A stretch of DNA of 64,000 bases from Takifugu bimaculatus (Eukaryota > Chordata > Actinopteri > Tetraodontiformes > Tetraodontidae). The position numbers and the translations under genes are program-made. Every line of letters begins with the position of its first letter. The stretch's first letter is position 1. The stretch spans positions 1 to 64,000 of the forward strand of contig SWLE01000502.1 of the NCBI GenBank assembly GCA_004026145.2, read 5' to 3'. The notes below the pieces were generated by a model that had not been told where the DNA came from, searched no databases, and saw only the letters and a list, made by a program, of their open reading frames with translations. Of the stretch, positions 52,725 to 64,000 are shown piece after piece.

Positions 52725-52886
52725 CAGGAGGGTCCCCCCCCATATGAGCCTGGTCCTGCTCAAGGTTTCTTCCTGTTAAAGGGGAGATTTTCCTGTTGAT
52801 TGTTAGGGATCAGGCCCTGGGATTCTGCATAGCACCAAGTTTGACTACAACAGACATTACAAATAAAGATGATTTGATTTGATTTA
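52725..52886 (+). repeat. 3' tail of a fish non-LTR element or SINE
   Basis: Contains CTGGTCCTGCTCAAGGTTTC TTCCTGTTAAA, then CAGGCCCTGGGATTCTG, and ends AATAAAGATGATTTGATTTG. This resembles a common fish retroposon 3' end (L2/Maui-type tail or a SINE using it). Family assignment is from memory. Confidence 0.6.
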
Positions 52887-55151
52887 AAAATCAAAGAACT
52901 GCGCCTGAAAATGAAGCAGAAGCAATAAAAACCCAACACCAGCGAAGCTTTTGAAGAATCTCAGATACTGATGAAACATTCTGGAAATTATGATGGAGAG
53001 ATATTTTTCTCACGGCTCAAATTCCACAGCTATTAAGTGATTAAATGGATTTAATGTTGATATTCTGGAGTCCACAATTTCAGGTGAAGTTACACTGGGG
53101 AACAATTTGAAAATATCCTGTTGAAATTATTCTAAATTATTCTGATTAAAAATAAAATTGGCACGCTGATTCCAAAATTACAGTCATTTCCCCCCCAGCC
53201 CGTCAAGTTTTGAAAGCTTCTCCTCCAGATAAGCAAATTTCCCCTAATGAGCTGGAGTCAGACTGGCCAGCTGATGACAACTGGATCAGCTCCGTTGATG
53301 CCGTCACCATTAAGAGGTGTGTGCAGCCCCCAAAAGGTCAGAACTGTCAATATCCTATAGGGACACTTTGGACCAGAGGGGATCCTATAGATCAAACAGT
53401 TGACCCAGTTTGATTCCGCACCCAAAAACGAACATCTGTCAGACGAACTCCAGGTGTTTCCCAGTATTTCAGTTAAAACGTGGACCAAATTGTTCTGAAG
53501 AGAGGCGCTTGTGCCGGATATGACGCGATCCAACCACGAACACGTGACGTGTAGAGGAAGAAGAAGCGAAAGTGAAAGTTCTCAACTTCGGGCTCCATCC
53601 TGAGTGACCGAGCCCTGATGGAAAACCTCTAATATTCAGGTAGCATTTGGTTCTTTCACTGCTGTCGTCTCGAATCAATGTTCCGCTGCGAGATGCGGCT
53701 TAATAAGCTGCGTGTTCGCAATGAGCGTGCGCGTGTTTCGGACGCACATTGCGGCTGGTCGACGGGAATGTTGTGACGGATGATCAAACTTTGTACCGTG
53801 TTTCCTCTAACTGCGTTTTCCGCTAACCCTGAGCCAACATTTTAGAGGTTGAGGAAGCACATTTTAATCCTCACAATAAGTAACAATATTATTTGCAGTT
53901 AGTGGAAAAATCCACGGAAAGAGGGACACAAACGCGACAGTTTTAGCTCTTTGTCCCTCCACCAGGGGGACAATCAATCCTTTATTTAAAAAAGGAGAGT
54001 ATGTAAAGAGGTAGAGATCAAGGCATTCCATTTTATTGTTTTAACAACTGGGTCTTTGTGGAATATGAATTTGTTATTATGGATTTATGAAATGTGTTCT
54101 GTTTTGAATGAAGAAGTCAAGAAAACAAAAGGAAACCTAAACCCATGGTGTTTTGATATTTTTGGTCCTGTACATGTGGTCAGATCAGATTAGTCTGAGC
54201 AGAATTGGGTGTTTTTTGCCCTTTGCTGTGTGTCATCTATTCTATTCAGCATGTTGGGTTGCTTGACTTCTGTTGGGTTGTGGCAACTTGATCATCACTT
54301 CTGAGATATTGACACACCTTTTCCCTGAGGCTGGCTCCAATGCTGCCAACACACCTGGCCATGGATATGGTGGGACTTCTGTGATGAGTGGGGTCAGAGG
54401 TGGTGGACAAGCTCTGCTCCAAAACAAGCTTGCTAGATATGTTTGGGATCTCCTCCGCCACAACCACCAGCTGCAACTAGTAGCTGTGCACGCCATGCAG
54501 AGTTTTGACCTCTAGGTCAGGCTACAGATGTTTTTTCCAGCACCATCATGTGTTGGTGAGAAACATGATGCGCCTGATCAAAAAAAGCTGCTTGTAATCT
54601 GACAGACGAGCCATGATGAGATGTCAAGGTGCGTTGTTGAAAATGAAGATCCTCTTCTTGGAATCCTGTCTGAGATGACAGAAGATGATGCTGCATTTGA
54701 CCCACTTTGATGATGTGATGACGTATTTCTGTTTAGTTTTGAATGCATTCTCATCTTATTTGTTGAATTTAATGTTGAGAACTGACATCTTGAAAGAATT
54801 TAGGTTTTCTTGTAAACCATAACCAGATAAAAAATGATTTCATTTGTATTTGTGTGCGTCCGTCTAATGCCACCGCACCTTCTGAAACACCCAGGAGAAA
54901 CATTTTTTCCACCACTATTTTATATTTAACATGGTGTAAACTTTTAAGATGTCCCAAAACTTTTTTCCAATATATATGTGGCCTGTATGATGTACAGGGT
55001 GACATCATATAATAGATTTTGATGTGAATGAGCCGACAATACGTCATTGGACAGACCTCTGCTTGTCTTCATGCTGAGAATCATGTTCTTTAATCTTCTT
55101 TTCTGTGTCAGCAGACTGTTCCTGCTTAACCGTTTAGACTCACATTTAAAA
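52887..55151. other. intergenic sequence upstream of the second NLR gene
   Basis: No gene supported. A stretch at about 54240-54720 has interrupted protein-like frames on both strands and may be an old transposon remnant, but I cannot name it. Confidence 0.45.
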
Positions 55152-58100
55152 ATGAGCGAATGTGTGATGGAAGAGGAAGAGAGAGCAGAGTCCACAGTGT
55201 CCAGCTGTGTGTCCATGAAGAGCGACATGTCCAAAGAGCACCCTTTATACTTCAGTATCAGACCTCAAGGCTCACCTTTAAAGTAAGGTTTTCTGAACCA
55301 CAACTCTGCCTTAGAACATTTCACAACCAGACAAAACATCATTTTGTAGGTATTAGCCTCCACTATCGTGAAAAATGAAATTAATCAGGTCCTTAAAATG
55401 AAACGGTGCACAGTCCTTTCACCATGTTGGCCTGTGGAAAACCAGTGTTGTCGGCCCGATGGACCAGCGTCCCCGTCGTTGCCGGACCACCGTTGGCCAC
55501 CAGTTGGGTTTTGGGATCAAAGTGGGGGCGTTTCCTGTATCCGGTTCTCCTCACGGAGGAGACGACGTTTGCTCTGGAAAGAACTTTAGAGCACATTCAG
55601 TGCTGCAGGATGAGGGGCTGGAAAAGGTGCCAGTTCTTTTCTCACTGCAGGGAACAGTTAAAAAAGCAGCTTAAACTCTGAAAACATGAAAATGATACAG
55701 AGACATCATTGATTTATTGATTCAGTTGTTATCCAGAATGGATTAGAAATGTTCCTGTTTGATAAAAATGCAGTGAATTGGGATTATTGAACTCCAACCT
55801 CTCCAGATTATTTACCTTCATCACAGTCTCATCACTATTTCTGATGTTTCCTCAGGATGGACGAGGACAGAGCAGAGTCCACAGTGCCCAGCTGTGTGTC
55901 CCTGAAGAGTGACTGGTCCAAACATGGACTAATAAACTTCAGAAGTTCAGAGGAAATGTAAGAAAACTAAAGCGTGATGATGTGTTTGTGTGGCAGCTGT
56001 TAGTCACATTAACAGCAGCAGGTTGTGAGTTTATTATTGGAGATGTTTAACACTTAAACCTCAGACAGTCATATAGTTACAGACTTAATGTGAATTGTTG
56101 ATTAGAAACAAGAATCAGGTTTAAACTGAAAGATGAATTCAGACATAAATGCTGGAACAATATTGAGTCTTGATCAGGTTCTTTCATCCTATAAATCAAA
56201 GGACTAATAGAGATGTGTTTCATAGTGAGAGGGGGGAGCACATCCTATCAAACTGGGACCAGGCAGCTCCACCAGGAGAGTCCTCTTGTTCACAATCTGG
56301 AAGCAGATCTGGAGATGCTGAAATGAAGCCCAAACAAAGTAAAACTGTTCAATATGAGATTTAATTTGTGATGTCATGAATTTGTAGTTGTGTTGATGAT
56401 TTATTATAGATGGAAATCATTGGTTTACTTATGTTCAGGAGGTGATCTGCAGGAGGTGATAGAAGGTCATAAGATCAGTCTGAAGAGAAGATGTGAACAT
56501 GTGACTGAAGGAACTCATGAAGCAGGAAGTGGAACCCTGCTGAACACGATCTACACTGAGCTCTACATCACTGAGGGACAAAGTGAGGAGGTGGACACAC
56601 AACATGAGGTGAGACAGCTTGAGAGAACCTCCAAGAAGAACATCCAGGACACTCCAATCAAGTGCCAGGACATCTTCAAAGTCTTATCTGAGCAACAGGG
56701 ACACATCAGAGTGGTTCTGACCAACGGTGTCGCCGGCGTTGGAAAAACCTTCTCAGTGCAGAAGTTCAGTCTGGACTGGGCAGAAGGTTTGGAGAACCAA
56801 GACATCAGTCTGGTGCTTCCACTCTCATGCAGGGAGCTGAACTTGATCAGAGATGAGCAGCACAGTCTTCTCTCACTGCTTCATGTTTTCCATCCAACAT
56901 TACAGAAGATCAGAGCAGAAGATCTGACTGTCTGGAAACTTCTGTTCATCTTTGATGGCCTGGATGAAAGCAGATTTTCACTGGGTTTCAACAACCATCA
57001 GCTCATCTCTGATGTCACACAAGTATCGTCCGTTGACGTGCTCCTGGTGAACCTCATCCAGGGGAACCTGCTTCCCTTAGCTCTCATCTGGATCACCTCC
57101 AGACCTGCAGCAGCCCATCAGATTCCTCCCTCGTGTGTTGACAGGATCACAGAAGTACGAGGCTTCACTGACTCCCAGAAGGAGGAGTACTTCAGGAGGA
57201 GGTTCAGTGATGAAGATCTGTCCAAGAGAATCATCTCACACATCAAGGCCTCCAGGAGCCTCCACATCATGTGTCTGATCCCAGTTTTCTGCTGGATCAC
57301 TGCTATAGTTCTGGAGGACATGATGACCAGAGACCAGAGAGGAGAGCTGCCCCAAACCCTGACTGACCTCTACTCACACTTCCTGAGGGTTCAGATGAAG
57401 AGGAAGAAGCAGAAGTATGGAGGAAAGCAGAGACCAGAGGAACTGACTAAGGCTGACAAAGAACTCCTTCTGAAGTTGGGTCGGCTGGCATTTGAACATC
57501 TGGAGAAAGGAAACATCATGTTCTACTCAGAAGACCTGGAGCGATGTGGACTGGACGTCTCCGAGGTGTTGGTGTACTCAGGAGTTTGTACAGAGATCTT
57601 CAAGAGAGAGAGTGTGATCTTCCAGAAATCAGTCTACTGCTTTGTTCATCTGAGCATTCAGGAGTTTCTGGCTGCCGTCTACATGTTCCACTGTTACACC
57701 AGGAACGACACAGCGGTTATACATCAGTTCCTAAAATATTTGAAACCAAACCCTTTTTCCTGGTTTGCTGGGTTGTTCACAAATAACGATCCAGTCACAT
57801 CTCTTGATGACTTCCTCAGGAGAGCACTAATGAAATCTCTCAAAAGTGAAAATGGCCACCTGGACTTGTTTGTTCGCTTCCTTCATGGTCTCTCTCTGGA
57901 GTCCAATCAGAAGATCTTGGGTGGACTGTTGGATCAGAGGAGCAGCCACCCAGAAACCATCCAGAAGGTCCTCAACAACCTGAAGGAGGTGAACAGTGAT
58001 AAAATCTCCCCAGACAGAAGCATCAACATCTTCCACTGTCTGATGGAGATGAAGGATCAGTCAGTCCATCAGGAGATCCAAGAGTTCCTGAAGTCAGGGA

Positions 58101-61100
58101 AGAAATCAGAGAGGGAACTGTCAGTGTTCCAATGTTCAGCTCTGGCCTACCTGCTGCAGATGTCAGAGGAGGTTCTGGATGAGCTGAACCTGCAGCAGTA
58201 CAACACCTCAGATGAGGGACGACGTCGCCTGATTCCAGCTGTGAGGAACTGCAGGAAGGCCAAGTAAGTAAAGATTTTTGGGGCCGGACATCGGCGTTTA
58301 AATCAAGCGAGTGGATCATGTCAGGTAGCAATACCCCCTCCAGTGGTCATTCCTTCAATTCTTTATCTCCATTGCAGCGTCCATAAATTAAAAACAACAA
58401 CAATTCATCCAGAAATGTGAACACTGGCTGGATATAAGTTCAAAGGTCAATCCAGACAAACCAACATAAGGCAGGAATAATAGGAGCCACAAGTTAACTG
58501 ACTATCATGAAATTACTGTCATGTCATTAAATCACTTTTGTTTGTTTGTATACATCGTATTCTAACGACAGAAAAACACATTTTAACTAATGACTCGTGA
58601 CTATTTTGCTTCATTTGTTCAACGTAAAAACAGCCGGCCTCGTTGGTTTAAATGGGTGTTTTAGGTCTTTGTGGCGGTTCCGTTTGGAGCCTTTATGTGA
58701 CCCACAAAGTTGTTTGAGCCTTTCCACACCCGTTAGGTGGCAACTTCATCACTAGCAACAAAAGGTGCAGTGAAAATGATTTGAAGGGAAACAGGCAGAT
58801 AGAACAGAAGCTGAGGGCAATCGATGCAACCAGAGACTCTGATGTCATCGATCGGATCGCTGAATTAAGACTTGACGCACCATCGTACAAATTGGATGAA
58901 ATGCAAAATATCCAAAGAGCCGATAGACAGATAAAAAGATGCACGTTTCTTTAAACCATTTGCTATAATCATTTTAAATATTGAGTAATTATGAGCTGTT
59001 CTAAAATAAGACAAATGTTGAGAATAATTCAGTTGCATTTCAGATCTGATGGTCGTTCAAACTGTTGCTCTACGGTGTTGAATTTAGCTTTTCCAGGAAA
59101 TGAGCTACATTTGTGTTGAGGTAGATTCTCAGATAAGTTGATGAGAAATCCCAAAGTTTGACTCACTATTTTTGTTTCATGCACAACAGACTGTCTGGTA
59201 GTTTTCTTTCAACGAGTCATTGGGAAGTTGTGGCCTCAGCAATGACGTCAAACCCTTCTCATCTACGGGAGCTGAGCTTAATCGAGAACCAAAGCCTGAC
59301 AGATGCCGTAGTAAAGTTACTGTCTTCTGCAATGATGCATCCAAACTGCAGACTGGAGACGCTCAGGTCAGGAGGCCTCTGTTGGTCTTTTCTAAATGTC
59401 TTTACATTTTCTGCTTTTCTCTTCATTTTCAGATTTAGAAATGGGTTTTTATTTGCCCATTTATTCCTTTTCCAGGCTGTGGCACTGCAGTTTATCAGAG
59501 ATCAGCTGTGGCTCTCTGGCCTCGGCGCTGAGGTCCAATCCCTCCCATCTGAGGGTTCTGGAGCTGAGTAAGAACCAGCTGAAGGATCCAGCAGTGAAGC
59601 TGCTCTGTGGTGCTCTCCAGGATCCTCTCTGTGAGCTGGAGACTCTCAGGTCAGTCAGAGATGATCCAATACTTTCCCAGGTGGAACTAGTTAGACCAGT
59701 GCTTCTCAAATAGTGGGGCGCGCCCCCCTAGGGGGTGCGATGCCAGGGGGGGCGCGTGTGACCCCTTAGAACATGTTTTTTTTTTTTTTTTTGCCGTACT
59801 AGAATAAAGTGTAATTGCACATCCCGCGCGCACACACCACAGAGCAAGAGACAGGAAGTGCAGTGAACAAACAAAGAGACAGCATGAAAACGAAAGTCTC
59901 CCGAAAGCTCAGACGAGGAAATATGACGAAGCCTTTATAGCGCTTGGCTTCACTGCGACTACGGTGGGAGACGAGGAAAGACCGGTGTGTTTACTGTGTC
60001 TAAACATGTTGGCAGGACAGCATGGAGCCAAATAAATGAAGGCCTCACTTAAAGACATTACACCCCAGGCACTCTGATAACCCTAACCCTGGTTAACCCT
60101 AACCCTCACTTAAAGACATTACACCCCAGGCACTCTGATAACCCTAACCCTGGTTAACCATAACCCTGGTTAACCCTAACCCTGGTTAACCCTAACCCTG
60201 GTTAACCCTAACACTAACCCTAACCCTGGTTAACCCTAACCCTCACTTAAAGACATTACACCCCAGTCACGCTGATAACCCTAACCCTGGTTAACACTAA
60301 CCCTGGTTAACCCTAACCCTGGTTAACCCTAACACTAACCCTAACCCTGGTTAACCCTAACCCTGGTTAACCCTAACCCTCACTTAAAGACATTACACCC
60401 CAGTCACGCTGATAACCCTAACCCTGGTTAACACTAACCCTGGTTAACCCTAACCCTGGTTAACCCTAACACTAACCCTAACCCTGGTTAACCCTAACCC
60501 TGGTTAACCCTAACGCTCACTTAAAGACATTACACCCCAGTCACGCTGATAACCCTAACCCTGGTTAACCCTAACCCTGGTTAACACTAACCCTGGTTAA
60601 CCCTAACCCTGGTTAACCCTAACACTAACCCTAACCCTGGTTAACCCTAACCCTGGTTAACCCTAACCCTCACTTAAAGACATTACACCCCAGTCACGCT
60701 GATAACCCTAACCCTGGTTAACCCTAACCCTGGTTAACACTAACCCTGGTTAACACTAACCCTGGTTAACCCTAACACTAACCCTAACCCTGGTTAACCC
60801 TAACCCTGGTTAACCCTAACCCTCACTTAAAGACATTACACCCCAGTCACGCTGATAACCCTAACCCTGGTTAACCCTAACCCTGGTTAACACTAACCCT
60901 GGTTAACACTAACCCTGGTTAACCCTAACACTAACCCTAACCCTGGTTAACCCTAACCCTGGTTAACCCTAACCCTCACTTAAAGACATTACACCCCAGT
61001 CACGCTGATCAGCCGCTTGAGTTTTTTCGGCAAAAACGTGCCGAATATTGGCAACAATCATCCCGCTTTGGTCTATATTTCTTTCTTTTTTTTTGTTTTC

Positions 61101-63579
61101 TTTAATATTAATAAGGATACAATGTTATGCAGAGGTGTACTTATTCCAACAATGATACTAATTATAGTCACGGGGGGCGCAAAATGTTTTCTTCTTCCTA
61201 GGGGGGGCGTAACAGAAAATAATTGAGAAGCACTGGGTTAGACAATAAATGTTTACATGTTTGATCTTTGTTATAAACGTAGTGTTACAGTTCTCAGAAA
61301 AAAGACCACACAGGACAGATTTGCAGTATTAAATTGGTTGTGGAAATCTGTCCCATGTGAGGATGGTCATCAATGACTAGAAAGGAAGTATCAGTTGTAG
61401 ATTTGTCTTGTTTTATTTTAGGCTGGCCACAAAACCCCCCAAACATTCAGACCAATCAAAAATGGTTCTTCCTGTCTTTTAAAGATCAGAAGGAAAACTA
61501 GAAAACCCAAAAAGAAAGCTGCTGCAGTGTGCCATGCCCCTTCTCTCCTGAGAAAACCCCTCCCAAAAAAGAGAAAAGCCCAAGTGTGAAGTGAGCACCC
61601 TGTTAAACCTTGGTACCGAAAGCCTGCAGTCATTCTCATCTGAGGTGGCTTCATTCCAGCCAGAAGCCCAAACCTGCCTCCCTCTTAAAGGGGCAGCAGG
61701 TCAGTCCAACCACAGAAACCTTCATGAAGATCTGAAGCTTTCAGCATCCACAATTGTTGCACCTCACTTCCATTGGAGTCCAAATCAGAAGTCAACAAGT
61801 TGATTCTCCACCGATTCTACACAATGCAACCATTTTAAAAAGGTTTCCATCCATAAGTTTTCACACATTTTTATATAAATCTGTTTGTTCATCGCCTCCT
61901 TCTGTTGTAATGGTCATTAAAGAAAATGACCTTATTGGAGTTTTTCTCCTCACAAATATGACTTTCTATGAACGATGCAATAAATGCAGCTTGCAATCTA
62001 AGACAATATGGAAGTATGTGTATATAATAGTAGTGGAAGTAGCTCATAAAATAATACATTTGCTCTTCTCATCGAATCGTTCTATGTTATTAAAGAAAAA
62101 CCTGCTCTTAGTCAACAACATCTAAGAGATCAACCAAAAATCCTAATTTTCTACAATATAATATAAAACAGTAGAAAAGACTCTTTCTGCAGAGACACTG
62201 GTGGCAGGAATGCAGAAGTATCACCTGCTCAACTTGGAAGGTGGAGCAGAAACCACCAGCTGAGAAGGTCCTCAGCGAGAGGAAGTGGTGGAGAACCATG
62301 AAACTTGCTAAGCTCCACCTCAGCTCCAGAGACGGGCTGAGCTGGAGCTGTGGCACCAGGTATCGCCCAGAAGAGCCTCCAACAAACAAGCTCTTCTCTT
62401 GGGAGGAGAGGGCTTTGAATCTCAGCTCAGTGTGCTTGTCTCTAGTAGGTGGCAGCTGCACCTTTTCCTGAGCTCCTTGTTGATGCCCTGAGGGGAATTG
62501 ATGCTCCTGCAATGTTCTCTGGCAGCATTGAGCTTGCAGTGGGGCAATCAAACACACTGTGGGGGGGCTCTCTTTCCTTCTCTCATCTGGAGAACAAGTG
62601 ACACCAGCTGCCAATCATTGTTGGAGAAATGTGCAGTCAGGGGAACGATGCGTCCAGACTATAGCCACCCTTCCAGCATCCAGCAGTGTCTAAAACCTTT
62701 GATTTGGTTTCACCAGAGAGTGTAGGGATTGCAGGGTCGCTGCAGCATCGTCCACAAGCTGTCAGGAGTGGGTCGCTTTGGCCCAACTCCTGACAAGAGT
62801 TGAGTGCTGTTGAGAAATGTGGTCTCACACACTTGGAAGGTATTTTGACCCACACACACTTTACATACGCTGTAGATCTTGTCCAACCGCCCTGAAAGAA
62901 CCCAAAATAGGAACATAGGGCAGATAAGCCGGTGCAGGACCAGAGGTTTGTTGCTTGGAAGCTGTGTTTTGCTCTGGTACATGTTGATTTTTATTTGTCT
63001 TCTCTCAAAATAATTGTTATTTTAGACTAAGAGGCTGCTGGTTATCAGAAACCAGCTGTGATTCTGTGGCCTCAGCTCTGAAGTCCAACCTCTCCCATCT
63101 GAGGGTTCTGGACCTGAGCGACAACACGTTGCAGGATTCAGGAGTGAAGCGGCTCTGTTCTGGACTGGAGAGTCCAAACTGTAAACTGGAGACGCTCAGG
63201 TCAGTCTTCATTTTTCTACCTATATACCAGCTGCTAAGATGGTGAAGTGAGGCTGTTCTCAACACTGCTGTGATGCACCACATTAAAAACATTCCTTGGA
63301 ATATCGTGAATTCAGGTCTGACCAAACTAAGAACTAACGTAGGTTTAGTACTGACGCAGATAACATGCAGACCTGCACCGTATAACCTCATCCTGCATTT
63401 TTCAGATTAGAGCTCTGCAGTTTATCAGAGATCAGCTGTGGCTCTCTGGCCTCGGCGCTGAGGTCCAATCCCTCCCATCTCAGAGATCTGGACCTGAGTT
63501 GGAACCAGCTGAAGGATTCAGGAGTGAAGCGGCTCTGTGGTTTTCTCCACTTTCCAAACTGCCGACTGGAAACTCTGGG
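55152..63579 (+). CDS. fish NLR: FISNA-NACHT-LRR (NLRC3-like), 3' end outside window
   Basis: Exons: 55152-55282, 55856-55957, 56226-56338, 56439-58263, 59190-59366, 59476-59649, 63026-63199, 63406-63579, continuing after donor GTAAAC. Phases agree; at least 956 residues. The first two exons each encode a version of AESTVxSCVSxKSDxSK, the usual N-terminal motif of fish NLRC3-like proteins. The large exon holds FISNA (LYITEGQSEEVDTQHEVRQL), Walker A GVAGVGKT (about residue 211), Walker B FIFDGLDE and HLSIQEFLAAVYMF. LRR exons of 174-177 bp encode units such as LRVLELSKNQLKDPAVKLLC. A cytosolic immune sensor by family; no ligand is known from sequence. The third exon (56226-56338) is the least certain. 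No B30.2 was seen before the window ends. Confidence 0.88.
56439..58263 (+). CDS. FISNA-NACHT exon of the second NLR gene
   Basis: A 1,825-bp exon; acceptor ATGTTCAG, donor GTAAGT. Contains the nucleotide-binding P-loop GVAGVGKT, LLFIFDGLDESR as Walker B, then ITSRPAAAHQIPP (sensor 1 region) and the winged-helix/HD2 region. Intact over its full length, unlike many family copies. Confidence 0.93.
59697..61235 (+). mobile_element. hAT element with ZBED-like transposase relic and internal telomere-like array
   Basis: 1,539 bp. Terminal repeats CAGTGCTTCTCAA and TTGAGAAGCACTG, flanked by AGTTAGAC and GGTTAGAC (7 of 8 bases of an 8-bp duplication), in an LRR intron of the NLR gene. Bases 59880-60060 keep a relic of a BED/ZBED-like transposase N-terminus (GFTATTVGDEERPVC, with LCLNMLA). 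The rest of the transposase has been replaced by the tandem array at 60046-61005. Confidence 0.9.
60046..61005. repeat. telomere-like minisatellite with higher-order structure
   Basis: The basic 16-bp unit TTAACCCTAACCCTGG contains the vertebrate telomere hexamer CCCTAA. A marker segment CACTTAAAGACATTACACCC recurs at about 60046, 60107, 60244, 60381, 60518, 60671, 60824 and 60977. Spacing is 61, 137, 137, 137, 153, 153 and 153 bp, so larger units have amplified. The 153-bp form equals the 137-bp form plus one 16-bp unit. Confidence 0.9.
61244..63025. other. remaining part of the NLR LRR intron
   Basis: No additional LRR exon or known element recognised between the hAT element and the exon at 63026. 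Confidence 0.5.
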
Positions 63580-64000
63580 GTAAACACCATTCTCAAAAAT
63601 GTCCATTATTCCATCCGAGGGTCCTCACACTTTCTGAGTGTGTGTGTTGTGCCCAGTTCCTTCAGGAGGGAGGGCCACACGGGGACCACTTATTCATGAT
63701 AAATTGATTTAAGGACAATGAAAAAGCCGACAGATGGTAACCAAAATTAGACAAAACTACGTGAGGGTGCCTGGTAGACACCAGCCAACGAGGAGGTATA
63801 TGGTGAGGGAGACAGGAAGTCATCTAAGACAGGTTGTGCCTTTAAAGATGAGCCACAGGTGAGATGGATCTCCATGATGAGATGGGAGGGAAAGAGGTGG
63901 GGAGAACCTGGGAAGAGTGAGGGCCAGAACAATATATATTCTCCTCTGGAACAGTGCAAACCTGAGAGGTTGGAATTGTGGTCATTACATATTACTATCA
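63580..64000. other. start of the next NLR intron
   Basis: Follows donor GTAAAC of the last visible LRR exon. No exon seen. Confidence 0.6.

Noticed and set aside
54240..54720. Possible transposon or retroelement coding relic
   Set aside because: Frames are short and broken on both strands, and I could not tie any motif to a family with confidence.
55406..55681. 91-codon plus frame in NLR intron 1
   Set aside because: No recognisable domain, and it lies between two well-supported exons whose phases fit without it.
60046..61005. Chromosome end (true telomere)
   Set aside because: The CCCTAA motifs are mixed with TGG and a marker segment, lie inside a hAT element with terminal repeats, and unique NLR exons follow on the right.

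Overview
This window is vertebrate DNA, most likely from a teleost fish. It has split genes with GT-AG introns, dense CA/TG and purine microsatellites, and large minisatellites. It carries fish-type NLR genes with FISNA-NACHT, 174-bp LRR exons and B30.2, plus Tc1, hAT, chromodomain Ty3/gypsy and ERV elements. I cannot name the species.

Region 1 (about 2.1-24.7 kb, minus strand) is one complete gene for Ca2+/calmodulin-dependent protein kinase II, gamma type (camk2g). I could join 21 coding exons with every splice phase agreeing, giving 1,770 bp and 589 residues. The start codon lies at 23787 in a CpG-rich block and the stop at 4657. A poly(A) signal sits near 2118. The gamma call rests on the VGRQ linker exon, the [12 protein letters not shown] segment and the C-terminus GAPAAPLQ. 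Introns hold many minisatellites, one of which reaches to within a few bases of the exon 2 donor.

Region 2 (about 24.7-28.1 kb) is upstream and intergenic DNA with a 42-bp minisatellite.

Region 3 (28.2-45 kb, plus strand) is an innate immune locus. A pyrin-domain (PYD) gene at 28261-28732 is followed by a 10.5-kb block of nested retroelements. Beyond it lie candidate linker exons and then a full NLR gene: FISNA-NACHT, LRRs and a B30.2 domain, 1,054 residues in 8 exons. The nested block is a degraded gamma/epsilon-like ERV on the minus strand. A chromodomain gypsy element sits in its 3' LTR and an unrelated solo LTR sits in its pol; both carry 5-bp target duplications. Ten near-consensus CTCF-core motifs form a tandem array in the NLR 3' UTR.

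Region 4 (45-53 kb) is mostly repeats and relics. It holds a solo retroviral LTR with target duplication, a purine-rich repeat, a 298-bp hAT MITE, two exons of a SEC24C/D-like gene, a 0.86-kb minisatellite, an ERV env fragment, an LTR fragment and a nearly intact Tc1-like transposon broken by one stop codon.

Region 5 (55-63.6 kb, plus strand) is a second NLR gene (FISNA-NACHT-LRR) that runs off the window. One LRR intron holds a 1.5-kb hAT element filled with a telomere-like higher-order repeat.

Recognised proteins join signalling (CaMKII) and innate immune sensing (PYD and NLR genes). The transposons have clearly shaped the immune part. All domain and family calls are from reading the sequence; no database search was run.
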